A stretch of 6,182 nucleotides of DNA from an uncultured Clostridia bacterium. GTDB taxonomy: Bacteria > Bacillota > Clostridia > Christensenellales > UBA1242. The stretch covers positions 1 to 6,182 of the forward strand of contig CAKVNA010000048.1 of the NCBI GenBank assembly GCA_934776915.1. Direction: 5' to 3'. The position numbers were made by a program, and so were the translations under genes. The notes below the pieces were generated by a model. That model saw only the letters and a list, made by a program, of their open reading frames with translations, was not told the DNA's origin and did no database searches. Below, piece after piece: positions 1-5,373 of this stretch; position 1 is the stretch's first letter, and the number at the start of each line of letters is the position of its first letter.

Positions 1-2
1 GT

Positions 3-134
3 ATGGAAACATTTGTTGACTTGCCCCAAAAAGTGGCTAATTTTGCAAAAAAATGTAAAAATTGCAATCAAGCCAAAAGATTAAAGCACGGTAATTTTAT
101 AACAAACTTAAAGATATGTCAACCGTATTTATAA
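3..134 (+). CDS. Doubtful short open frame at the left edge, possibly the 3' end of a gene
   Basis: A frame open from the window edge ends with TAA at 132-134. If it starts at the ATG at 3 it gives 43 residues, Lys- and Asn-rich, with a CKNC pair at residues 18-21 and a third Cys near the end. The upstream sequence is not visible, so it could be the tail of a longer protein. Against it: few codons start with G, no terminator is visible after it, and a good minus-strand promoter (94-122) lies inside it. An open frame this long can arise by chance in AT-rich DNA. I do not recognise a family. Confidence 0.2.
   Translation: METFVDLPQKVANFAKKCKNCNQAKRLKHGNFITNLKICQPYL
94..122 (-). promoter_or_regulatory. 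Strong sigma-A-like promoter reading out of the left edge
   Basis: On the minus strand there is a perfect TTGACA (122-117), a 17-base spacer, and TAAAAT (99-94), which matches five of six consensus bases. Transcription would start near 87 and run left out of the window. No gene with a good ribosome site follows before the edge; an ATG at 12-10 is the nearest candidate start. A second perfect TTGACA lies 41 bases upstream (163-158) but has no -10 box at the right distance. The gene served is unseen. Confidence 0.5.
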
Positions 135-207
135 AGTTGTTTGCAAAAAATTTTATTTGTCAACATTTCTATCATTTGCACAAAATTCCAAAATATGTAA
201 ATTTTCC

Positions 208-230
208 AAAAAATTTCCAATTTATGGGAA
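208..230 (-). terminator. Weak possible terminator after the XRE regulator
   Basis: Directly after the regulator's stop, the minus strand reads TTCC, an 8-base loop, GGAA, then A and a run of six T. The stem is only four base pairs (230-227 with 218-215), so termination would be inefficient. I see nothing stronger between here and the left edge. Confidence 0.22.
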
Positions 231-530
231 TTAGTTTTTCAAAAAGTCAATGATATTTTGTTTTTTGTCCTTTGGAAGCGAACTTATCAAATCTTTAAGT
301 TCCCTATCCTCGTCAAAGTCATCAATATTTTTGCTGAAAAATCTTTCAACTGGAAATTCGCAAATTTCAAGTATCCCAAAAAGTTTTTCCACAGTAAGCA
401 CAATTCTTCCACTTTCAAGTTGAGCCACATATTGCGGACTCATACCCATTCTCAAACTGACTTCTCTTGCAGAAAGTCCAGCCTTGTTTCTCACATAGCC
501 AATTCTGCTCAAAACATCTTTAATTTCCAT
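231..530 (-). CDS. Small XRE-family helix-turn-helix transcriptional regulator
   Basis: This 99-residue protein has a Cro/C1-type (HTH_3) DNA-binding domain over roughly residues 6-65. The helix-turn-helix core runs from LSAREVS (19-25) through the turn GMSP to the recognition helix YVAQLESG (34-41), which is a standard pattern. Residues 66-99 are charged and look like a short helical tail, with no ligand-binding or peptidase domain. The ATG at 530 is preceded by AGGAG (541-537) with a 6-base gap, and a TATAAT lies at 552-547. It is transcribed away from the small ORF/hydrolase unit, with about 158 bases between the two starts. Regulators placed like this often control themselves and the divergent unit; that is inference, and the target is not known. 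It could instead be a housekeeping or former mobile-element regulator. Confidence 0.9.
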   Translation of the reverse strand: MEIKDVLSRIGYVRNKAGLSAREVSLRMGMSPQYVAQLESGRIVLTVEKLFGILEICEFPVERFFSKNIDDFDEDRELKDLISSLPKDKKQNIIDFLKN

Positions 531-546
531 TTTACACTCCTACACA

Positions 547-552
547 ATTATA
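547..552 (-). promoter_or_regulatory. -10 box of the XRE regulator gene
   Basis: TATAAT on the minus strand, 16 bases upstream of the gene's start codon, so the leader would be about 10 bases and would just include the AGGAG ribosome site. No good -35 hexamer is seen 16-18 bases further upstream, so the promoter may be weak or need an activator. Confidence 0.45.
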
Positions 553-617
553 AAATCTGTAAAAGCACATCTCGCTATCCCAAAAACATAAAATTATTAG
601 AATATTCGCATTTTGAA

Positions 618-646
618 TACACAAACACATAAATATATGCTATACT
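618..646 (+). promoter_or_regulatory. Extended -10 promoter of the small ORF/hydrolase unit
   Basis: TACACA (618-623, four of six -35 bases), a 17-base spacer, and TATACT (641-646) preceded by TGC, giving an extended -10. Transcription would start near 652, leaving a leader of about 35 bases before the first ATG at 689. The promoter is flanked by repeated TATTC/ATTTTG words that could be operator sites. Confidence 0.6.
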
Positions 647-688
647 GAACACCGACAGTATTCATTTTGTCACAAAAAGGAGTTTTTT

Positions 689-763
689 ATGAGCGAGGAA
701 AATAAAAAGACTTTAAAATATGATTTTGTTAAATTCATTTTCTGTGATAAAGTAGGTTATTAA
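689..763 (+). CDS. 24-residue small ORF leading the hydrolase unit
   Basis: ATG at 689 is preceded by a perfect AAGGAG (677-682) at a 6-base gap, behind a convincing promoter. The product is 24 residues, with a charged start (MSEENKK), a middle of alternating hydrophobic and basic residues, and one Cys near the end. Its TAA (761-763) lies 10 bases before the hydrolase ATG, and the hydrolase ribosome site (AAGGTG) starts inside that stop codon. The arrangement suggests translational coupling or a leader peptide. The peptide lacks runs of one amino acid typical of attenuation leaders, and no terminator/antiterminator fold is evident behind it. I recognise no family. That it is translated is well supported by the start signals; any function is unknown. 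Confidence 0.55.
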   Translation: MSEENKKTLKYDFVKFIFCDKVGY

Positions 764-773
764 GGTGAACAAA

Positions 774-1517
774 ATGAAAATTGCAGATAGCGTGTTGAAT
801 AAAATTTGTTGCAGAAGTTTTTTGCCAGAAAAAGAAACTCAGCAAGTTCTTATAACTTTGCATGGTTTTGCTGGAGATAAGGATAGTTCTACAATTTTTG
901 CTTTTGCGGAGGAACTAACAAAGCGTGAAGTTTTAGTTTTTGCTTTTGACTTGCCAAGCCATGGTGCGGACAAAGACACTTCCCCACTAAAACTTTCAAA
1001 ATGCTTTGAATATGTATCGAATGTTATCCAATATATAAAGGAAGAATATAACGGCAAGCCAATTTCTTTCTTTGCCACAAGTTTTGGTGGATATTTGCTG
1101 CTTAATTATTTAAAGTCTAACAAAGTAGATTGCAGACATATCATTTTAAAATCTCCCGCAATCTTTATGGAAGATGTTTTGCAAGAAAATATTTTAAATG
1201 AACATGGATATTCCCTTTGCGATTTAAAGGAAGATATTGACCTTGGCTTTGAAAGACCACTTTTAATAAATGAGAGTTTCTTGAAAGAATTAAAGGAAAA
1301 TTCGCTAAAAAATTGTTCATTTGACAAACACATTGACATTATCCAAGGGGACATGGACAATGTTGTGTCGGTTTGGGATAATGAGAGATATTATAAAAAA
1401 CATTTGAGAAGTTATAACCTTTATTACATAAAAAACGCCGACCACCGTTTCAAAAACGCTGGTGACCTTGAGAGGGTTGTGAAAATTGTAAAAGATATTT
1501 TTAAAAAGGATAATTAA
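774..1517 (+). CDS. Alpha/beta hydrolase, probable serine esterase or peptidase-like
   Basis: The protein has the alpha/beta-hydrolase fold signature. LHGFAG (about 29-34) would form the oxyanion hole. The nucleophile elbow is ATSFGG with Ser103; its first position is Ala where GxSxG proteins have Gly. The likely acid is Asp195 in QGDMDNVV, and the catalytic His is His224 in NADHRF. These match the S33/esterase-like cytoplasmic hydrolases that act on ester or amide bonds; the substrate cannot be told. There is no signal peptide or membrane segment. I prefer ATG at 774 (247 residues) because AAGGTG (762-767) sits 6 bases before it. A GTG at 765 would add three residues but would lie inside that ribosome site. 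It probably shares a transcript with the small ORF just upstream and ends at the hairpin at 1531-1549. Confidence 0.88.
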   Translation: MKIADSVLNKICCRSFLPEKETQQVLITLHGFAGDKDSSTIFAFAEELTKREVLVFAFDLPSHGADKDTSPLKLSKCFEYVSNVIQYIKEEYNGKPISFFATSFGGYLLLNYLKSNKVDCRHIILKSPAIFMEDVLQENILNEHGYSLCDLKEDIDLGFERPLLINESFLKELKENSLKNCSFDKHIDIIQGDMDNVVSVWDNERYYKKHLRSYNLYYIKNADHRFKNAGDLERVVKIVKDIFKKDN

Positions 1518-1530
1518 ACGTATGAAAAAA

Positions 1531-1557
1531 CGGGGATTTTGTGTCCCCGCTTTTTGT
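1531..1557. terminator. Bidirectional terminator between hydrolase and Cys-rich gene
   Basis: CGGGGA (1531-1536) pairs with TCCCCG (1544-1549) around a 7-base loop. On the plus strand it is followed by C and five T (1551-1555), ending the hydrolase unit. Read from the minus strand the same stem is followed by six T (complement of the A run at 1525-1530), ending the convergent Cys-rich gene. One hairpin therefore serves both genes. Confidence 0.85.
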
Positions 1558-1569
1558 TTTGTGTGGCTA

Positions 1570-1761
1570 TTAGCAGTTTGTGTTTCCACAACTTCCACCG
1601 CATGCACTAAGTAAAAGTATCAAAAGAATAAGTGTGCAAACATCAATGCATCCGTTCATTCCGTTTCCGCAATTTCCGCAAAGAAGTAACAAGATGAAAA
1701 TCCAGCAACAATTATTCCCGCCAAATGCACCGCCACCACAGCCGTTTCCAAAAAAGTTCAT
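1570..1761 (-). CDS. 63-residue Cys/Gly-rich, partly hydrophobic small protein
   Basis: The ATG at 1761 has a perfect AAGGAG (1773-1768) with a 6-base gap; in-frame starts further upstream lack one. The protein alternates polar Cys/Gly/Asn blocks with hydrophobic ones: GNGCGGG and GGNNCC, then WIFILLLL (20-27), CGNCGNGMNGC (28-38), TLILLILLL (43-51), and CGGSCGNTNC at the end. It has 10 Cys among 63 residues and almost no charge. The pattern resembles short Cys-rich proteins common in Clostridia that are sometimes annotated 'chorion class high-cysteine'; that match is from memory. The hydrophobic blocks are short for full membrane spans, so surface, envelope or spore-coat assembly by disulfides or metal binding are only possibilities. 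It converges on the hydrolase and shares its terminator. Confidence 0.75.
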   Translation of the reverse strand: MNFFGNGCGGGAFGGNNCCWIFILLLLCGNCGNGMNGCIDVCTLILLILLLSACGGSCGNTNC

Positions 1762-2117
1762 GTGTATCTCCTTTATTTTTTTCATTTTGTATGATTTCCC
1801 TCTTTGCACCTTGTCTTTCTTTTGGCTCAAGGAGAAAAATATGTAGGTCTTTTGTGCTTCTAAATTTTTTCTTTTGCTTCTACTTCATATTATTATGTAA
1901 ATTTCTTTTTGGTTACAAAATTCAAAAATTTCACAAAAATTTTCCCACCACTCACTTTTCATGGAAAAATTCCTATAAGCATACATTTATATATAAGGTT
2001 ATAAGATTTTTTTAAAATTTTTTATACTAAACGCAAAAAAAATGTTTGTTTTCTAGACAAAAGATGTTATAATCATATCATCAAAATATAACATATCCGT
2101 TTTATGGGGAGATAGAA
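1762..2117. other. AT-rich intergenic region between divergent Cys-rich and gdpD genes
   Basis: This gap holds both upstream regions. On the right is the gdpD promoter (2046-2073). On the left, the Cys-rich gene's ribosome site is clear but its promoter is not: TTGTAA (1917-1912), a 17-base spacer and a TAATAAT stretch is only a weak candidate. A 5-bp hairpin, CCTTG (1809-1813) with CAAGG (1828-1832), would lie in the Cys-rich gene's leader if transcription starts further upstream. A further TATACT at 2023-2028 has a poor -35. I see no convincing gene, tRNA or riboswitch here. Confidence 0.5.
2046..2073 (+). promoter_or_regulatory. Extended -10 promoter of gdpD-type gene
   Basis: TATAAT (2068-2073) is preceded by TGT, giving an extended -10, with TTGTTT (2046-2051, three of six) 16 bases upstream. 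Transcription would start near 2080, leaving a leader of about 38 bases that contains the ribosome site GGGGAG (2106-2111). Confidence 0.6.
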
Positions 2118-2849
2118 ATGGAGATTTTTAATAGTTGGATTGTTCACAAATATATTGCTCACCGTGGGCTTCATGATGACACCCACCCAGAGAATAGTCT
2201 TTCGGCATTTCAAAATGCCATAGACCATGATTATGCAATAGAACTAGATGTTCACCCACTGGAAGACGGCACACCTGTTGTCTTTCATGATGAAACGCTA
2301 AAACGCCTTACAGGTCATGACGGCTACATAAAGAAAATTAAAAATGTTGAGGAATTGAAGACCCTTAGACTTATGAACACAGACGAGAAAATTCCAACAC
2401 TTGAAGAAACACTTAAACTTGTTGACGGGAAAACCCCCCTTCTCATTGAAATTAAGGACTACAACACAAATAATCGCTTTGAACAAAGAGTTTATGAGAT
2501 TCTTAAAAACTATAAAGGCGACTATGCTATTATGAGTTTCAACCCTTATACGCTAAAATGGTTCAGACAAAATGCTCCAGAAGTTTTGCGTGGGCAACTT
2601 GCAAGTATGTTTAGGGGAGAAAAAATGAACCTTATAAGGCGACTTGTCTTAAGGAGCATGGCACTTAACAAATCTCACTCACGACCAGACTTTATCTGCT
2701 ACAAATGGGACGAAGTGCCAAATAGATATGTAAAACGCTTCAAGCAACTTCCCCTTCTTGTGTGGGCAGTGCCAAATCAAGCAAGTTATATGAAGGTTGC
2801 ACCTCATTGTGACAACATCATATTTGAAAATTTCTTGCCACGAATTTAA
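2118..2849 (+). CDS. Glycerophosphodiester phosphodiesterase, cytoplasmic type
   Basis: A 243-residue GDPD-family TIM-barrel enzyme. It hydrolyses glycerophosphodiesters, the deacylated head groups of phospholipids, to glycerol-3-phosphate and an alcohol, with a divalent metal. Catalytic and metal residues are visible: HRG at 15-17, PEN at 24-26, ELDVH at 42-46 (Glu42 and Asp44), HDE at 57-59, and IEIK at 110-113 (Glu111, Lys113). A late VWAVPN (215-220) matches the family's usual Trp-containing strand. Length fits the compact bacterial single-domain form, and there is no signal peptide or lipobox, so it should act inside the cell. The ATG at 2118 has GGGGAG 6 bases upstream. It is monocistronic: its own promoter before it, a strong terminator after it, and convergent rarA beyond. 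Substrate preference (for example glycerophosphoglycerol from lipid or teichoic acid turnover) cannot be read from sequence. Confidence 0.93.
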   Translation: MEIFNSWIVHKYIAHRGLHDDTHPENSLSAFQNAIDHDYAIELDVHPLEDGTPVVFHDETLKRLTGHDGYIKKIKNVEELKTLRLMNTDEKIPTLEETLKLVDGKTPLLIEIKDYNTNNRFEQRVYEILKNYKGDYAIMSFNPYTLKWFRQNAPEVLRGQLASMFRGEKMNLIRRLVLRSMALNKSHSRPDFICYKWDEVPNRYVKRFKQLPLLVWAVPNQASYMKVAPHCDNIIFENFLPRI

Positions 2850-2852
2850 TGC

Positions 2853-2885
2853 AAAAACAGTGACCAAAAAGTCACTGTTTTTTTT
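2853..2885. terminator. Strong bidirectional terminator between gdpD and rarA
   Basis: ACAGTGAC (2857-2864) pairs with GTCACTGT (2871-2878) around a 6-base loop; flanking A and T runs extend the stem to about 12 pairs. A run of eight T (2878-2885) follows on the plus strand. Read on the minus strand the stem is followed by five T (complement of 2857-2853). It lies 3 bases after gdpD's stop and 12 bases after rarA's, so it can end both transcripts. Confidence 0.9.
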
Positions 2886-2897
2886 GAAAATTTATGT

Positions 2898-4178
2898 TTA
2901 TTTCAGCAAGTCTTTCTTTCGTATCAAGCCCTTTTCTCTGCCGTTGTTTTGAGGTTTGTAATATCTTTTGTTTTTTAGTTTGTTTGGAAGATACTGTTGT
3001 TTTACATATCCGCCAAAATCGTGTGGATACAAATATCCCCCTGTTTTGTCATCATTTATGCTTGGGTGATTTTTCAAATTGTTTGGAACTGCATCATCTT
3101 TTGTTTTTTCCACATCATCATGCGCCTCGGACATTGCAAGATACACAGAGTTGGACTTTTCCGCCTCGCAAGCATAAATTATCGCATGAGAAAGCGTAAG
3201 CAAACATTCTGGAACACCCAATTTTTCGCATGAATACATAGCACAACATGCAAGTAGCAAAGCATTTGAGTCTGCCAAGCCAATGTCTTCGCTACAATGG
3301 GCAATAAGTCGTCTGGCAATAATCTTTGGGTCAATGCCAGCAGAAATAAGCCTTTGCGAGTAATACAATGCTGCATCACTATCACTTCCACGAATACTCT
3401 TGCAAAAAGCACTTAAAAGGTCATAATAAAGCCCACTATCCATGCTAAGTCCCATTTTGCCAATGCTTTGAGTTGCAATTTCTTTGGTTATAACAATTTT
3501 CTTTTGTTTATTTATATTTGTTGTTGAAACAGCAAGTTCAAGCCCGTTTAATGCTTGTCTAACATCACCACCACAAGCCCAAGCAAAATAGTCAAGTGCT
3601 TCCCTGTCGCACTCAACTGGAAGATTGCCAAGTCCTTTTTCTTTGTCTTTTATTGCCCTTTCCAAAACTTCCACAATGTCTTTTGGCTCAACGGGTTTAA
3701 ATTCAAACACTCTGCATCTTGATACAATGGCTCTTGTCATGCTGGTATATGGGTTTTCCGTTGTTGAGCCAACAAAAATAATATGTCCTTCCTCAATGGC
3801 TTGCAAAACGCAATCGCTCTGAGCCTTGCTCCAGCGGTGACATTCGTCAAGGAACAAATATGTCCTTTTGCCAAACAGTTCAAAATCTTTCTTTGCTTCC
3901 TCAATGCACGCCTTTGCTTCCGCCACACCAGACGACACAGCATTAAGGGTGACCATTTTCCCCTTACTTTGCGTTGCTATAATATGTGCCAAAGTTGTTT
4001 TGCCCGTCCCTGGGGGACCAAAGAAAATGCAACTGCCAAGCACTCCCGCCCTAATGGCTCTGTCAAGGAGCATGTTTTTGCCAACAATATGTTTTTGCCC
4101 CACAAACTCCTCAAGAGTTTCTGGTCGCATTCTTTCTGCCAGTGGCTTTTTATCTCTAAAATTTGAATAGTATTCCAT
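2898..4178 (-). CDS. rarA: Replication-associated recombination protein A (RarA/MgsA), AAA+ ATPase
   Basis: RarA is a clamp-loader-like AAA+ ATPase of the MgsA/WRNIP1 family that acts at stalled replication forks with SSB and the recombination machinery. Numbered from the chosen ATG (426 residues, normal for the family): PLAERMRP near residues 12-19 is the typical N-terminal motif; Walker A GPPGTGKT is at 54-61; Walker B LFLDECHRW at 108-116; sensor 1 GSTTENPY at 137-144; and the arginine finger is in SRCRVF (Arg154). The lid, tetramerisation and C-terminal regions follow without a break. ATG at 4184 and TTG at 4193 are in frame, but they abut or overlap the TATAAT box (4190-4185). Transcription from that box would begin at about 4178, so I chose this ATG as a leaderless start; it also gives an N-terminus like known homologues. 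No ribosome site precedes it. It lies 38 bases after hflX in the same direction. Confidence 0.95.
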   Translation of the reverse strand: MEYYSNFRDKKPLAERMRPETLEEFVGQKHIVGKNMLLDRAIRAGVLGSCIFFGPPGTGKTTLAHIIATQSKGKMVTLNAVSSGVAEAKACIEEAKKDFELFGKRTYLFLDECHRWSKAQSDCVLQAIEEGHIIFVGSTTENPYTSMTRAIVSRCRVFEFKPVEPKDIVEVLERAIKDKEKGLGNLPVECDREALDYFAWACGGDVRQALNGLELAVSTTNINKQKKIVITKEIATQSIGKMGLSMDSGLYYDLLSAFCKSIRGSDSDAALYYSQRLISAGIDPKIIARRLIAHCSEDIGLADSNALLLACCAMYSCEKLGVPECLLTLSHAIIYACEAEKSNSVYLAMSEAHDDVEKTKDDAVPNNLKNHPSINDDKTGGYLYPHDFGGYVKQQYLPNKLKNKRYYKPQNNGREKGLIRKKDLLK

Positions 4179-4184
4179 ATTCAT

Positions 4185-4212
4185 ATTATACAATAATTTA
4201 AAAATAAAGCAA
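4185..4212 (-). promoter_or_regulatory. rarA promoter abutting the start codon
   Basis: TTGCTT (4212-4207, three of six -35 bases), a 16-base spacer, and a perfect TATAAT (4190-4185). The -10 ends only 6 bases before the ATG at 4178, which places the transcript start on or next to the start codon. The -35 falls inside the 3' arm of the hflX terminator. Confidence 0.6.
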
Positions 4213-4230
4213 GAGTTTATTCCCTTGCTT
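4201..4230 (-). terminator. hflX terminator that includes the hflX stop codon
   Basis: On the minus strand AAGCAAGGG (4230-4222) pairs with CTCTTGCTT (4215-4207), with one G-U pair and a 6-base loop (4221-4216), and is followed by TATTTTT (4206-4200 region). The 5' arm is formed by the last hflX codons, and its TAA (4219-4217) lies in the loop. It ends hflX just before the rarA promoter. Confidence 0.65.
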
Positions 4231-5311
4231 CAAAAAGTTTGCTTGTAATAAGTTCCTTAAGTCGCTCAATGCCCGTATTATTTTTGGCACTAATTAACAC
4301 TGCGTCTTGTGGCACTTCAAAAGGTTTTGAAATTTTATCCACCTTGTTATACACAATAATTTGTGGAATTTTGTCCGCCTTAATTTCCTTTAGAACGTCA
4401 TTCACCACTTCCATTTTGTCCTTGTAGTCTGGGTCAGAAATATCCACCACATGAACAAGCAAGTCTGCGTCTGCCGTTTCTTCAAGTGTCGCATTGAATG
4501 CTTGAATAAATGCGTGTGGAAGTTTGTCAATAAAGCCAACAGTGTCCACAAGAACAACCTTTCTGTTGTCCCCCAGCCAAAGCGTTCTGCTTGTGGTGTC
4601 AAGGGTTGCAAAGAGAAGATTATCGGCATAAATTCCCGCCTTTGTGATTGTGTTCATAAGAGTTGACTTGCCGGCATTGGTGTAGCCGACAATAGCCACC
4701 TGCTTAACTTGATTTTTCTTTCTTTCACTCTTTTGAACAAGCCTCTGCGACTTAATTTTCAAAATTTCTTTTTCAAGTTTTGTTATATCGTCCCTAATTT
4801 TCCTCTTGTCTGTTTCAAGTTTCGTTTCACCAGGCCCACGCATGCCAACACCAGCACTGCCAAATCGCCCCGCACTACCCGAAACACTGGCAATTCGTGG
4901 AAAGGTATATTTAAGTTGAGCAAGTTTAACTTGCAATCTGCCCTCGTTTGTTGTCGCCCTGCCCGCAAAAATATCCAGAATAAGCATAGACCTATCCACA
5001 ACTTTTGCGTTTACAATGTTCATAATGTTATTTGCTTGCGAACCAGTAAGTTCAGTGTCCACCACAACAACATCTGCCGAGAGTTCCTTCACCATGTTTG
5101 CAATTTCTTCCACCTTTCCACTGCCAAGCAAAGTCGAAGGGTTCTTTTCCTTAATATTCTGCCCTGTTTCGCCCACAACTTCAAGCCCTGCTGTATGACA
5201 AAGGCTGGCAAGTTCCTCAAGGTCCTTGTCAAAATTTACTCTTGTTTCGTTCCATGCAACCGCCACCAAAATGGCTTTTTCTTTTTTCTTTTCCGTTTCT
5301 TGAACTTTCAT
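4217..5311 (-). CDS. hflX: GTPase HflX, ribosome-associated
   Basis: HflX binds the large ribosomal subunit and, in studied bacteria, splits stalled or idle 70S ribosomes during stress. The 364-residue protein has the HflX N-terminal domain (about 10-110, with LLGSGKVEEI at 61-70), the signature RGPGETKLETDKR (158-170) followed by a Lys-rich coiled linker (171-203), and the G domain. G-domain motifs are G1 GYTNAGKS (209-216), G2 around TLDTT (237-241), G3 DTVGF (256-260), G4 NKVD (322-325), and G5 SAK (341-343). It ends soon after G5, so it lacks a long C-terminal extension. I chose ATG at 5311: upstream in-frame codons overlap the neighbouring gene and do not look like HflX. A TATAAT box 7 bases ahead and no ribosome site suggest a leaderless transcript. 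The next gene upstream ends 62 bases away. Confidence 0.96.
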   Translation of the reverse strand: MKVQETEKKKEKAILVAVAWNETRVNFDKDLEELASLCHTAGLEVVGETGQNIKEKNPSTLLGSGKVEEIANMVKELSADVVVVDTELTGSQANNIMNIVNAKVVDRSMLILDIFAGRATTNEGRLQVKLAQLKYTFPRIASVSGSAGRFGSAGVGMRGPGETKLETDKRKIRDDITKLEKEILKIKSQRLVQKSERKKNQVKQVAIVGYTNAGKSTLMNTITKAGIYADNLLFATLDTTSRTLWLGDNRKVVLVDTVGFIDKLPHAFIQAFNATLEETADADLLVHVVDISDPDYKDKMEVVNDVLKEIKADKIPQIIVYNKVDKISKPFEVPQDAVLISAKNNTGIERLKELITSKLFEARE

Positions 5312-5318
5312 AATATAT

Positions 5319-5348
5319 ATTATACCACATTTCCCACAAAAATGAAAA
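5319..5348 (-). promoter_or_regulatory. hflX extended -10 promoter next to the start codon
   Basis: A perfect TATAAT (5324-5319) is preceded by TGG (extended -10), with TTTTCA (5348-5343, four of six) 18 bases upstream. The -10 ends 7 bases before the ATG at 5311, so the predicted first transcribed base is the A of the start codon or one base before. Confidence 0.65.
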
Positions 5349-5373
5349 CATTTAACCCCGCTTTTGCAAAGTT

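Noticed and set aside
16..43. Plus-strand promoter TTGACT-16-TAATTT at the left edge
   Set aside because: The -10 matches only four bases and no plus-strand gene start follows; the minus-strand promoter at 94-122 is a much better match.
258..632. Plus-strand open frame of 124 residues over the XRE regulator
   Set aside because: Antisense to a clear helix-turn-helix gene, with no domain or ribosome site and a Phe/Lys/Asn/Ser-rich composition.
1780..1797. CATACAAA-like box that recalls sporulation sigma-E/K -10 sites upstream of the Cys-rich gene
   Set aside because: No matching -35 element at the expected distance; the match is too short to claim in AT-rich DNA, and sporulation ability of the host is unknown.
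1762..1830. Longer form of the Cys-rich protein with a Lys-rich 23-residue N-terminus
   Set aside because: The AAGGAG site sits 6 bases before the internal ATG at 1761, inside the would-be extension, and the upstream starts lack a ribosome site.
1829..1846. Perfect AAGGAG followed at 6 bases by ATG directly followed by TAG (a start-stop element) on the plus strand
   Set aside because: No plus-strand promoter precedes it and the convergent terminator lies upstream, so translation is unlikely; probably chance in purine-rich sequence.
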